Positions 16,130 through 24,923 of a DNA stretch of 64,000 bases are shown here, in pieces. The notes under the pieces are model-generated. The model was not told the origin of the DNA, made no database searches, and saw only the letters and a program-made list of their open reading frames with translations. Source of the stretch: an uncultured Bacteroidales bacterium (GTDB taxonomy: Bacteria > Bacteroidota > Bacteroidia > Bacteroidales > CAIWKO01); contig CAIWKO010000036.1 in the NCBI GenBank assembly GCA_903913285.1, positions 78,691 to 142,690 on the forward strand, written 5' to 3'. The first letter of the stretch is position 1. Every line of letters starts with the position of its first letter. Position numbers and translations under genes: made by a program.

Positions 16130-18241
16130 ATGAAAAAATCATTATTCATTTTAGTCGGGTTATTAGGCTTTTCGTTTGTGTTAAAGGCTCAGATCACCCA
16201 GGACACAATTAAACTTACACCTTTTGAGGTAAGAGACAGTATTCTGAAAAAAGTACCATATCTGGAGTGTAAAATACTGAAGGAGCAACTTGATGGAGAA
16301 GACATAAGGGATGTGGGCGATTATCTTAGAACAATACCCAATGTTTCGGGTGTAAGAAAAGGCGGGGTATCTGTTGATCCTGTAATAAGGGGCTTTAAGT
16401 TCAGCCAGTTGAATGTAATATTGGATGGAGGGGTGAGAGTGGAAAACGGTTGTCCAAACCGAATGGACCCGGTATCATCTCATGTAGAAGCCGAGGATAT
16501 TGAAAACATTGAAGTGGTTAAAGGCCCTTTCATGCTGAAATATGGTCCGGCATTGGGAGGTGTGATAAACCTGGTGTCGAAAAAGCCACATCCATATGAA
16601 AAGTTTGAGATTCATGCGGATGCCCTGTATGGTTTTGAAACTAACTGGAACGGACAGAGAGAACATATATCTGTCTACGGGGGCAATAAAAAAATATATT
16701 TCCTGCTGACAGGCGGTTACAGAGACTATGGTAACTATCAAAGCGGAAATTCCGACGGCCATGATACAACCTTTAACTCATCTTTTCGAAAGTATAATTA
16801 TGGTGCCAAACTTGGCTATTCACCGAAAAAGAACCATAGCATCATGTTATCCTATAACGAAATTCATGGCAGAGATGTGTTATATCCGGCTTTACCTATG
16901 GATGAGAAAAGCGATGATACCCGGATGATAGCATTGGATTATAATGTAGTTGATCTATCCTCCATAATAAAATCGCTGGATGTGAAGATCTATTATTCGG
17001 ATGTCGACCACGTGATGGATAATAGCCACCGTGCGGGATGGGACAGTAAACAAATGGTGTCGGTGGTAGATGCTTCGAATATAGGAGGAAGGGCAGAAAT
17101 GGGCATGCAGATAAAAAAACACAAAATATTTGTAGGGCTTGATTACGAAAATATTTATAAAGACGGTGCCCGAACCATGACTATGTTAATGATGGGAACT
17201 ACAACGGTAAAGAAAGCCAACCTTTGGAAAGAAGCAAAAACTCAGAATATTGGCCTGTTTGCCGAATACAAAACTTTATTTTCGTCCTGGGAATTGGATG
17301 CAGCTCTCAGGCTCGATTATAATACTGCCAACTCGGAAGACACTCTGAAACTGATCAAAAATGAAGTGGAATATTTCAATGACCTACCTTCAAATTATTT
17401 GAATTTTAGCTTTTCGCTGGGCATCACAAAAGAGATAGCCAGCGGATTGTATGTTTCTCTGGCTTTAGGACGCGGAACCTGTTCGCCCAATATGCTAGAA
17501 CGCTTTATTAAACTGATGAGCGTGGGATACGATAATTTCGATTACCTCGGTAACCCACAATTGAAACCTGAAAAAAATAATGAAGCCGATCTTACTCTCA
17601 AATATGTAAACGATAAGATAGGGAGTTTTTATCTCAATGGTTTCTACTCTTATGTGCAGGATTATATTGGTGCAGTTATGCTGCCATCGTCAGTGATAAT
17701 GCCACAAACCGCAGGGGTGTTGGGAGTAAAGCAATTCATTAATGTGAAATCAGTTGGTTTTACCGGAGTTGAATTTGGGTATACCACAGCGGAAAAATAT
17801 AAATGGGGCGGAAGTATTGTGGCAGCATATACCTATGGGTATATTCCTACTGTGACCAAATATATTGTGACAGGCGGAAGTGTCACAGGCGATACAGTTT
17901 TGAAGAATGATGCCTTATCTGAAATACCGCCTTTGGAAACTACTGTCAGCTTCTTTTACAAATTTTTGAAAGGGAAACTGGTTCCAAAGATTTCAGCCCG
18001 TATTGTTGCGGACCAGCGTCATGTATCAGAAGCATCTTACGAACCCTATACGCCAGGATTTGCCTTGTTAAACTTTTCCGTAAAATATAATATCGTAAAG
18101 TATGTTTCGGTGGCAGCCGGAGTAAATAATATGTTTGACCGTGCCTATTACGAGCATCTGAACCGAAAGATCATTGGAACCACAGGCAAATTGTATGAAC
18201 CAGGAAGAGTATTTTATATTAATGTAAACGTAAAAATATAA
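16130..18241 (+). CDS. OprC/NosA-like TonB-dependent copper receptor
   Basis: A signal peptide ends at LKAQ (residue 21). A plug domain (about 45-155) carries VEVVKGPFMLKYGPALGGVINL-type sequence, and a beta barrel completes the 703 residues. There is no CarboxypepD_reg domain, unlike the other receptor here. The plug has CPNRMDP (C108, M112), the CxxxM motif of OprC-type copper receptors. The barrel has DHVM (H294, M296), the HxM motif. The two are 186 residues apart, against 180 for the ligands of OprC. Together they argue for outer-membrane copper import. The next gene is an MbnP-like copper protein, which supports the call. Confidence 0.85.
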   Translation: MKKSLFILVGLLGFSFVLKAQITQDTIKLTPFEVRDSILKKVPYLECKILKEQLDGEDIRDVGDYLRTIPNVSGVRKGGVSVDPVIRGFKFSQLNVILDGGVRVENGCPNRMDPVSSHVEAEDIENIEVVKGPFMLKYGPALGGVINLVSKKPHPYEKFEIHADALYGFETNWNGQREHISVYGGNKKIYFLLTGGYRDYGNYQSGNSDGHDTTFNSSFRKYNYGAKLGYSPKKNHSIMLSYNEIHGRDVLYPALPMDEKSDDTRMIALDYNVVDLSSIIKSLDVKIYYSDVDHVMDNSHRAGWDSKQMVSVVDASNIGGRAEMGMQIKKHKIFVGLDYENIYKDGARTMTMLMMGTTTVKKANLWKEAKTQNIGLFAEYKTLFSSWELDAALRLDYNTANSEDTLKLIKNEVEYFNDLPSNYLNFSFSLGITKEIASGLYVSLALGRGTCSPNMLERFIKLMSVGYDNFDYLGNPQLKPEKNNEADLTLKYVNDKIGSFYLNGFYSYVQDYIGAVMLPSSVIMPQTAGVLGVKQFINVKSVGFTGVEFGYTTAEKYKWGGSIVAAYTYGYIPTVTKYIVTGGSVTGDTVLKNDALSEIPPLETTVSFFYKFLKGKLVPKISARIVADQRHVSEASYEPYTPGFALLNFSVKYNIVKYVSVAAGVNNMFDRAYYEHLNRKIIGTTGKLYEPGRVFYINVNVKI

Positions 18242-18246
18242 ACCAG

Positions 18247-19059
18247 ATGAAAAGTAAATTCTTATTGCTTTCAGCTTTCTTTGCTTTATACGGATTATAT
18301 GGATGCAAGGACAAGCAAATCGAACCCGAACCTGCAAAAGAATATGGAAAAGTTAAATTCAACTTCACGCATTTGGTGGATGGTTTGCCTCTTGACAAAG
18401 ATACCATGATATACACCAATGCCGCCGGAAATAATTATGAAGTGGATCAACTGATGTATTTTATTTCGGATGTCACGCTGCACAATTCGGATGGAAGCAC
18501 AAAACTGATTGACGGTTGGAAAGACATTAATTATGTTGATATTGATTTACCCGCAAAACTTAGCTGGAGCGTTTATGATGATATTCCAGTGGGGACATAC
18601 AATTCGATATCATTCACCTTTGGTATATCCGAAGCGAAGAACATCACCATGATGTATGTGAATCCGCCAGAGGTAAATATGATGTGGCCCAGCATACTCG
18701 GAGGGGGATATCATTATATGATGATGAACGGGAAATGGAAGGATACGGCCAACGTGATTCAGAATTTTGCTTTCCACCTAGGTATAGGACAATTATATCA
18801 TAGTAATGTGATCAATACTGATTCTATCTATGCCTTTGTGCAGAATTATTTTAATGTCGAATTGCCCAATTCAACTTTCACCATCGAAAAAGACAAGACC
18901 CGCCAGATTGAAATTATAATGAACATCGATAGCTGGTTTAAGACACCTTATGTGTACGACCATAATTATTGGGGTAGCGGAATTATGCAAAACCAACCGG
19001 CTATGCAAATGGCAAAGGATAATGGTTTTGATGTTTTTACGACCGGGTTAATACAATAG
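18247..19059 (+). CDS. MbnP-family copper-binding lipoprotein
   Basis: A lipobox (LYGC, Cys at 20) marks a lipoprotein. The 270-residue body matches the MbnP family: an N-terminal beta domain with VDQLMYFISDVTLHN, the segment VNPPEVNMMWPS with W147, then GYHYMMMNGKW. MbnP proteins bind copper through a modified tryptophan in their relatives. It starts six bases after the copper receptor stop codon, so the two are one transcript. The protein would receive copper in the periplasm or sit on the outer membrane. A paired MbnH cytochrome is not seen in the window. Confidence 0.85.
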   Translation: MKSKFLLLSAFFALYGLYGCKDKQIEPEPAKEYGKVKFNFTHLVDGLPLDKDTMIYTNAAGNNYEVDQLMYFISDVTLHNSDGSTKLIDGWKDINYVDIDLPAKLSWSVYDDIPVGTYNSISFTFGISEAKNITMMYVNPPEVNMMWPSILGGGYHYMMMNGKWKDTANVIQNFAFHLGIGQLYHSNVINTDSIYAFVQNYFNVELPNSTFTIEKDKTRQIEIIMNIDSWFKTPYVYDHNYWGSGIMQNQPAMQMAKDNGFDVFTTGLIQ

Positions 19060-19072
19060 ATCATTTAAGATA

Positions 19073-19354
19073 ATGATTGAAGAAAAAACTAAGATAATAC
19101 CTATCCAGCTTCCGGTTATCGATTATTCGCTTTGCACGCAATGCAAAATTTGCATTGAGGTATGCCCCAGCGTTGTTATTTCAGATCCCGTGAGTTTCAC
19201 TTGCGGCAAATGTGTAAAATATTGTATCACTATGGAAGTGCCCTGCTCCCCCGACCAATTTGTTTTTAACTATGAGGTTTGCGATAGTTGCGGCATATGC
19301 ATAGAACATTGCCCCACAAAAGCGATGTATTGGCATAAAGTGGCTCAAAAATAG
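19073..19354 (+). CDS. Ferredoxin-like protein with an extra cysteine motif
   Basis: The 93 residues have two standard ferredoxin motifs at C21, C24, C27, C31 and C70, C73, C76, C80. Between them is a third cysteine set, C44, C47, C51, C58 (TCGKCVKYC), in place of the usual short linker. It could ligate a third cluster or a zinc. The protein is cytosolic by appearance, with no leader. It begins 13 bases after the MbnP-like gene, so an electron-transfer role linked to copper or to the Hdr system is likely. It closes the + strand gene run. Confidence 0.82.
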   Translation: MIEEKTKIIPIQLPVIDYSLCTQCKICIEVCPSVVISDPVSFTCGKCVKYCITMEVPCSPDQFVFNYEVCDSCGICIEHCPTKAMYWHKVAQK

Positions 19355-19371
19355 TGTTTAACAGATTACAG

Positions 19372-19722
19372 CTATAAGGATAGAAGTTGGAAAGGGTTGG
19401 TAATTGTATCCCTTCCGAAAACCTTTAACAAAGAAACAGCATCTTTACGATTGATATTAGCTGTAGTGATCTTTTTTTCGTGAAATGGCTGATTAAGATT
19501 AGGAATACGTGCGGCGAAGAAAGGCCATAACTGATCACTCTGATATTTCTTTTCGACATCAGGGAAATCAATAATAGGAGTAATCGGTTTTTGTGATTTG
19601 AATTCTGTAGAATACTCAAAATACCAATTGCCCTGCTCAAAACGAAGTATTCCGATGATTAATTTTTTATAAGTCAACTGAAAAGCCCCCATGGAATTGA
19701 CGGGAGTATCTAATTTGTTCAC
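19372..19722 (-). CDS. Stand-alone HipA N-terminal-domain-like protein
   Basis: The 116 residues match the N-terminal subdomain of HipA in order and spacing: a WYFEYSTEF strand, P-rich loops, LWPFFAARIPN and a closing FGRDTITNPFQLL segment (compare IGRDSVGA in E. coli HipA). The kinase part is absent, so it cannot phosphorylate substrates. It is the last gene of a four-gene minus-strand operon with a toxin, an antitoxin and a SecB-like chaperone, 41 bases downstream of the chaperone. It may help the complex contact DNA or a partner, or be a leftover of a hip module. Its role is inference. Confidence 0.7.
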   Translation of the reverse strand: MNKLDTPVNSMGAFQLTYKKLIIGILRFEQGNWYFEYSTEFKSQKPITPIIDFPDVEKKYQSDQLWPFFAARIPNLNQPFHEKKITTANINRKDAVSLLKVFGRDTITNPFQLLSL

Positions 19723-19763
19723 AACCGATAAATTAAAAGAAAATGAAAATATTATTTTAGGAA

Positions 19764-20213
19764 TTACTTTTTATGAAGTAATACGTTTTTATCTTTTATA
19801 AATGCATTAAGATCAACTGCAGGAAGAACATATTTCCCAAAAGGATAATAAGCAGTAGTATTGATTAAATAGGATCTGACATGACTGATAAGAATAGGTA
19901 AAGCAGCACGAACCAGCAAACCATCAATGTGCTCTTTTTGCATGCTCTCTAATCCGACAATGTGAAAAATGCCTTCGGATGCTACAGAAAATGAATAGCC
20001 AGGTTTCAATACTTTAGAAATATTCCCGGATATTGAAAGAAAAACTTTAAAAGTTGATTTATCTTTAGAATTGGTCCGTATATTAAAATCAGCATCTAAG
20101 TCGATATTATCTAAAGAAACAAATTTTGTTTCAGGAGTAGTTGGTACAATCACAATGTTACTGGCAACGATCAATAACTTATCGATTGTCAATTCTGACC
20201 TTTTAATTTGCAT
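19764..20213 (-). CDS. SecB-like chaperone of a toxin-antitoxin-chaperone system
   Basis: SecB folds show a beta sheet followed by a long helix, then a short C-terminal helix. Here the middle (FSVASEGIFHIVG) and the C-terminal half (LPILISHVRSYLINTTAYYPFGKYVLPAVDLNAFI) match the family pattern of LFPYARE and PPLxLPPINF-type segments. The 149 residues fit. In the TAC systems of Mycobacterium tuberculosis and of E. coli CmdTAC, such a chaperone protects the antitoxin. The gene lies 11 bases after the antitoxin gene, as in those systems. It would work in the cytosol as a tetramer. A general Sec export role is unlikely in this context. Confidence 0.75.
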   Translation of the reverse strand: MQIKRSELTIDKLLIVASNIVIVPTTPETKFVSLDNIDLDADFNIRTNSKDKSTFKVFLSISGNISKVLKPGYSFSVASEGIFHIVGLESMQKEHIDGLLVRAALPILISHVRSYLINTTAYYPFGKYVLPAVDLNAFIKDKNVLLHKK

Positions 20214-20224
20214 AATAAATGATT

Positions 20225-20680
20225 TTAAAGACCATTAACGGAGGAATAATCAGCAACTGAAGATAGCTTGTAATCTTTATCACCTTTTTCTTTTTTACTG
20301 AAATCATATAATTGTATGATTTTAGCTTCAGGCAATTTATATTCCTTGATTTCCTCAAATTCCATATCAGGCCAATAACTAAAATCGACAGAAAAATTAA
20401 CATTAAATATACGCTGTAATTTTGCAAGAATCTTATAGTTAATAAGTTTATCAGCAGTGAAAAGCTGGGTAATAAAACTGGGAGAAGTCTGAAGTTCCAC
20501 AGCTAATTCCTTTTTATTCATTTTTTTCTCCTGCATTAATTTTTCAACCATTTTCATGGTATTTAAATGGAGCATTTCGGCTTCAAATTGAAGCTTCTCC
20601 TCATCAGAATTGAATTTAAGGACAGATTGCAAAATAGAATCCAATTCATCAATTTTGGGTGCAACTTGTTTAGAATTCAT
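20225..20680 (-). CDS. HigA-like XRE antitoxin with chaperone-addiction tail
   Basis: Residues 55-105 form a helix-turn-helix of the Cro/CI type (NKKELAVELQTSPSFITQLFTADKLINYKILAKLQRIF). The N-terminal 50 residues are helical. The tail after residue 115 (FEEIKEYKLPEAKIIQLYDF) is hydrophobic and would fit the chaperone-addiction segment known in TAC antitoxins, which needs the SecB-like protein to fold. It overlaps the toxin gene by 11 bases. It is likely to repress its own operon by binding the repeat at 21153. The family call is firm; the tail role is inference. Confidence 0.82.
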   Translation of the reverse strand: MNSKQVAPKIDELDSILQSVLKFNSDEEKLQFEAEMLHLNTMKMVEKLMQEKKMNKKELAVELQTSPSFITQLFTADKLINYKILAKLQRIFNVNFSVDFSYWPDMEFEEIKEYKLPEAKIIQLYDFSKKEKGDKDYKLSSVADYSSVNGL

Positions 20681-21080
20681 ATTCGTAAGCTTTAATTTTT
20701 TCGATTATAGATATTATACCGGGATCATCCTGGTTTTTTTCAACTTTTTTGAAATATGGAGATACCATAACAATCTTTTTGCCGTCAATAAAAATCTCTT
20801 TACAATAAATGCGGGCATTATTAGATTTTCTGCCAAGAAATTTCATAGCTGTGACGTGTGTGTCTTCTATTTTGTAAAGATTTTCGTGGTACTCATTTTT
20901 TAATATGATGTACAAAATACGTTTGAACTTATCGTTAAAAGGAGAAATAATATCATGCACCAGCATTTTACATTGCTTTTCGTCCTCAATGTCATAAAAA
21001 ACTCTGACTGTAGAGTTCGAAAGCTCAGGAAATTCCTTTTTAAAATTGTCCAAACCATATTCTCTACATTTTCTTTTCAC
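20670..21080 (-). CDS. RelE/HigB-like toxin of the TAC system
   Basis: The 136 residues end with the pattern of RelE/HigB mRNA interferases: strands with NARIYCKEIFIDGKKIVMV, then PYFKKVEKN and a final helix. The basic residues in the strands and KK motif fit the ribosome-binding face. It is the first gene of the operon, with an antitoxin directly after it, an order typical of the higBA type. It would cut mRNA on the ribosome to stop growth. Similarity is visible only at the C-terminus; the N-terminal 60 residues are unusual, so another toxin fold is possible. Confidence 0.68.
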   Translation of the reverse strand: MKRKCREYGLDNFKKEFPELSNSTVRVFYDIEDEKQCKMLVHDIISPFNDKFKRILYIILKNEYHENLYKIEDTHVTAMKFLGRKSNNARIYCKEIFIDGKKIVMVSPYFKKVEKNQDDPGIISIIEKIKAYEYEF

Positions 21081-21410
21081 GGCAAAATTAAGCTATAGGT
21101 TAATTGAAACCAAATAATTTTTTATAAATTTTATTAAAAAATAAATAAGACACTGTATATCAAAAAAGTATACAGAAAAAAATTTTTATAAAAAACGGTA
21201 TTTATTTTAATAATTTTCAAAAAAAACTGGATTCTGTTATAAAGCTATTTATTTCTTTCTTTAATTGGTCGCTTGAATAACTAATAATATAACAAAAATA
21301 AAAATTAATTATCAGATAAAGTGCAAATGTTCAAAAAATAATAATCAATTACCTTTCATGACCTTAATTTCTTCCTAAGTCTGCAAGTACAACCTATAAA
21401 CCATCAGGTT
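21081..21410. other. AT-rich region without genes; holds the TAC operon promoter region
   Basis: No open frame of interest and no RNA gene is visible. The bases are very AT-rich with long A and T runs. It contains the inverted repeat at 21153-21175 and separates the TAC operon from the DsrE gene. Confidence 0.5.
21153..21175 (-). promoter_or_regulatory. Inverted repeat, likely operator of the TAC operon
   Basis: CTGTATA (21153-21159) and TATACAG (21169-21175) form a perfect 7-bp inverted repeat with a 9-base centre, 73 bases before the toxin start. The GTATA/TATAC halves resemble operators of HigA-type antitoxins. Confidence 0.55.
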
Positions 21411-21833
21411 TTAAAAGGTAAGTACGATCTTGCTTTTCCTAATCATATTATACAGGTCGGCCATGGATGAGAATTTACAAACCTGAGGCTGATCTATCTT
21501 GCGGCTTTGCAAACAAGTGCCGCAACCTAGTATTGAAGTGGTGCCACCTTCGAGAAATGACTCGGTTTGTTCTTTTATGTTTTCGTCGGATTTCACGAGA
21601 AAATCAACTTCAACACCTTTGCCAAGAAGAAATATGCTAACAGTATCGCCCTGGGTTTTGGAGTAATTTGCAAAACGCATGGCATTCCAAACGGTTTCTA
21701 CATCGTTGGAATAGATAACGATTCCGACACTGGTGGGTTTGTAGGCGGTTGTCGCAGAGCCACCACATTGTGCGTAAATGCTGAGTGAAAATAAACTACA
21801 CAAGAATGTCAGAATTAAAAATGATTTTTTCAT
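21411..21833 (-). CDS. Exported DsrE-family sulfur-carrier protein
   Basis: A signal peptide (MKKSFLILTFLCSLFSLSIYAQ) is followed by a DsrE-like fold (VGIVIYSNDVETVWNAMRFANYSKTQGD, then VSIFLLGKGV). The cysteines at 104 and 107 (LGCGTCLQSR) sit where the family carries persulfide sulfur. DsrE proteins transfer sulfur during oxidation or reduction of sulfur compounds; most are cytosolic, so an exported form is of interest. It is alone on the minus strand between the TAC operon and a restriction enzyme gene. It may belong to the sulfur genes of the left part of the window. Confidence 0.85.
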   Translation of the reverse strand: MKKSFLILTFLCSLFSLSIYAQCGGSATTAYKPTSVGIVIYSNDVETVWNAMRFANYSKTQGDTVSIFLLGKGVEVDFLVKSDENIKEQTESFLEGGTTSILGCGTCLQSRKIDQPQVCKFSSMADLYNMIRKSKIVLTF

Positions 21834-21866
21834 AAATTGAATTGTTATGTAAATTTAAAATAGTCA

Positions 21867-24800
21867 TTATGTTCCTTCCACAATTTTTACTTCTTGGTCT
21901 GTTAATCCATAAAGCTCATAAACCATGTTATCAATCTTTTTGTCGGTTTTATCGATTTCGGATTTCAGGGCCAGGGCTTTTTGTTTGTTTTCGTTGAACA
22001 GGTCGATCCATTCGAATTCGTCTTTTTTGGAGAGGGCATTGCCTTTGGCTGTTTTGATGGCTTTGTTGAGTTCGGATATAAAGGCCGGGAATTCCAGATC
22101 GTACCAATTTTCTAATTTGCCGGAGAGAATAGTTAGTTTGTATTGACCAGAAAAGAATGATGAGAACTTATTTGACAGAGCTTGCAATTCTTTATTTAAG
22201 GAAAGCATGATATCTGCTTTTTCGATGAAAGCAGATTGATTAATAGGAATTTTAATAGGTAATCTTTCAATAAATACAACTTTTACTTCTGCAAGCGGTT
22301 TTCCAATCATGTGAAAATTTTGAAACTGAAAAAACCAATTTATTAGTTTGGAATTAAGTATAGATAGCAAAAATTTTAATGAAATAGCATCATTTATAGA
22401 TCGTAAACAGTGGATTGAATTTAAACCAATAATTTTTGTATCATCATAAACTGACAATATTTTATCATCAGTTCTGCGGATAAATATTTTGGGCTTGTAA
22501 AAAGAGTCAGGGTTTCTTGGGGCTGCTAAGCAATCACCATATTTTATGTATTCGCCATCCCATACTAACAAATACCTATTAACCTGTGTGCCCCTAATTA
22601 ATTTTAACCAATCATCACCTCTTTTTTCGAATGAAGTGTATGGTTTTTTTTCAACTATTTCATCAGTTTGTAATGGATTTCCCTTATTCTTTTCATAAGG
22701 TTTCACACCAGCAGTTACTTTTGTAATATCCCCGAATTTCTGTGCATTTTTACAAATTTTCTTTGATAACTTGATATTCTGCTCTGATGCACGATAGTTA
22801 AAAATCAGATCATCTCTCTCAAATAATTCAGAATAAGGGAAATTTAATACATTGCAGTTATTTACATCAATTTGAGATAGCACAATACCTCTTTGTTGCA
22901 AAAAACACAAAACAGAGTCATCTGATTTTGGGAATTCTTTTGAAAGTACTGTGGTTATTGGTTCAACAACTGCATCTTGAAAGACATTAAATGTTTCCAG
23001 AAATGATACAATTCTACAGTTTCTGAATAATAATTTTCTAAGTTCAACCCCATTCTCAATTACTAAATAAGTATTAGGAGTTATAAAACCCAAGTAGCCC
23101 GAAGCTTTCAATATTTGGTAAGACTTTTCAAAAAACAATCCATAGCTATCATAATTAGGAAACCTGGTTTTATAAAAATTATTATAAAACGATTTTTCTG
23201 AATTACTGATTTTTGCACCATAAGGTGGATTACCAATAATGATATCAAAACCACCCCGAGCGAAAACTTCCGGGAATTCGTTGGGCCAATTAAAAGCCTT
23301 ATCGCCAGCAATGGCAGGATCGTCGATGAGGGAGTTGCCGCATTTGATGTTGTTGTTGAGAGAGGTGAGTTTACGGCCACGCTGGGCAGTTCGCAACCAC
23401 AAAGAAAGACGGGCAATTTCGACGCTTTCGTCGTTGATATCGACACCGAAAATATTCTTTTCGAGGATGTGGTTTTCAACATCCGGAAAAATGAAAGAAC
23501 TGCCCAGCAATTGCGCCTGCAGTTCATCAAGATATTGATGTTCTTCAATTAAAAACTCCAGGGCCTGATTGAGAAAAGCACCACTGCCACATGCCGGATC
23601 GCAAATGGTTATGTTCAGCAACCATTGGCGGTAGGCCTGTAATTGTTCATCAAGCTTTAGCAGGGTTTCCTTTTTGCGGTTCTTACGGCCTTTGGCATAT
23701 TCTTCGTCGATGATGCCATGTTCTGCCTTTTTTTCTTCGCATAATTTGCCGAGGGTGTTTTCGACAATGTATTTGGTGATATAGCGAGGGGTATAGAAAA
23801 TACCGTCTTTCTTACGTTTGCTTTTACTTTTATCTGTTTCCTGACCTTCGATCTGCGCTTTTACGTTTTCAATCTCACTAAGACTGTTCTCGAAAATGTG
23901 GCCCAAAATATTAACATCGACCTCGCTTTGGAAATCGTAAGCGGATAGCTTCATGGTATGCGTTTGCAATACCAGATCATCAATGCGAATGGTGTCGAGA
24001 ATTTCGTCAGGGAGAAACAAACCACCGTTGAATTCAAAGATATCATCGTTTGTTGTTTTGCCTTTACGGCCGGTGTTGATATATCCGAAAAACTGTCTGA
24101 AAATGTCGTAGAGCGGTTTGTAGGCATCTTCATCCTTTAGCACCTGCCAGCGTTCGACCATGCGGGAAATGGAATTGGGAGGCAGCAAACCGCTGTCTTC
24201 GGCAAAGAATACGAAGAGGAAACGGTCGAGCAGTTTTTGAGTTTTGCGAAAAAGTATTAACTGGTCGACCTGTGGGTTATTCAGAACCATGTTTTGCCAA
24301 AGGTCCGTGCGGAAACTGGCGTAATCCCTGTAAAGGTATTTGGTAATGTTTTCTTCCTCAATTGAGCTTTCTTCCTTGATCTTTGCCGGAATGCCTTTTA
24401 ACAGTGATTCGGCAGCAAGGCAAAGCCACAGCAGTTGAAATTCGTTTTCGGTCAGGGTGAACAGGTTGAATTCAAGATGATCGACAGAGTTATGAATGAA
24501 AAAGCGAAGTTTTTCGAAATTTGATGTGACAACATAAACGCAGTCGGGCTGGTTGTTCTTGTAATTGAAAGCCTGGCCACTGATCTTGTCCAGATCCCTT
24601 GTTTCGGTTCCTTTCAGTTCGACAACAGCCAGGGCTTTTCTGTCCTGAAGTATGGCCCCATCTGCTTTTTTTGCCCCGGTGAGGTTTTTAAATTCTGTTG
24701 TGAGGTTAAAGGCCGGTTCGGGATTGATGACATAACCAAGGATATTTACGAATAGTTCGCGCAGGAAGCCTTCCTGAAACTGTTCTTCTTTGGCATCGCG

Positions 24801-24923
24801 GATGTTGTTCTGAATTTCGGGGTTGTGGAAATAGGTTGTAAACTTTTTATAGGATTGCTGAACCATTGCTGGATTCAGAGTTTTAAGATACTTGTTTAGG
24901 ACAGCGTTTTGGAAGAATGACAT
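21867..24923 (-). CDS. Type IIG restriction-modification enzyme (Eco57I-like)
   Basis: One polypeptide holds the nuclease and methylase. The N-terminal PD-(D/E)XK site is visible as D97, E111, K113 (GAKKADGAI, VVELKG; numbered from 24950). Residues 450-590 carry an adenine methylase with motif I (CDPACGSGAFLNQ) and motif IV (GNPPYG). The last 400 residues form a TaqI-like specificity part. About 1,018 residues from the ATG at 24923; the start at 24950 adds nine residues. It would cut unmodified DNA and methylate adenine in the host. It lies between the TAC genes and an integrative element, as expected in a defence island. Confidence 0.88.
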   Translation of the reverse strand: MSFFQNAVLNKYLKTLNPAMVQQSYKKFTTYFHNPEIQNNIRDAKEEQFQEGFLRELFVNILGYVINPEPAFNLTTEFKNLTGAKKADGAILQDRKALAVVELKGTETRDLDKISGQAFNYKNNQPDCVYVVTSNFEKLRFFIHNSVDHLEFNLFTLTENEFQLLWLCLAAESLLKGIPAKIKEESSIEEENITKYLYRDYASFRTDLWQNMVLNNPQVDQLILFRKTQKLLDRFLFVFFAEDSGLLPPNSISRMVERWQVLKDEDAYKPLYDIFRQFFGYINTGRKGKTTNDDIFEFNGGLFLPDEILDTIRIDDLVLQTHTMKLSAYDFQSEVDVNILGHIFENSLSEIENVKAQIEGQETDKSKSKRKKDGIFYTPRYITKYIVENTLGKLCEEKKAEHGIIDEEYAKGRKNRKKETLLKLDEQLQAYRQWLLNITICDPACGSGAFLNQALEFLIEEHQYLDELQAQLLGSSFIFPDVENHILEKNIFGVDINDESVEIARLSLWLRTAQRGRKLTSLNNNIKCGNSLIDDPAIAGDKAFNWPNEFPEVFARGGFDIIIGNPPYGAKISNSEKSFYNNFYKTRFPNYDSYGLFFEKSYQILKASGYLGFITPNTYLVIENGVELRKLLFRNCRIVSFLETFNVFQDAVVEPITTVLSKEFPKSDDSVLCFLQQRGIVLSQIDVNNCNVLNFPYSELFERDDLIFNYRASEQNIKLSKKICKNAQKFGDITKVTAGVKPYEKNKGNPLQTDEIVEKKPYTSFEKRGDDWLKLIRGTQVNRYLLVWDGEYIKYGDCLAAPRNPDSFYKPKIFIRRTDDKILSVYDDTKIIGLNSIHCLRSINDAISLKFLLSILNSKLINWFFQFQNFHMIGKPLAEVKVVFIERLPIKIPINQSAFIEKADIMLSLNKELQALSNKFSSFFSGQYKLTILSGKLENWYDLEFPAFISELNKAIKTAKGNALSKKDEFEWIDLFNENKQKALALKSEIDKTDKKIDNMVYELYGLTDQEVKIVEGT

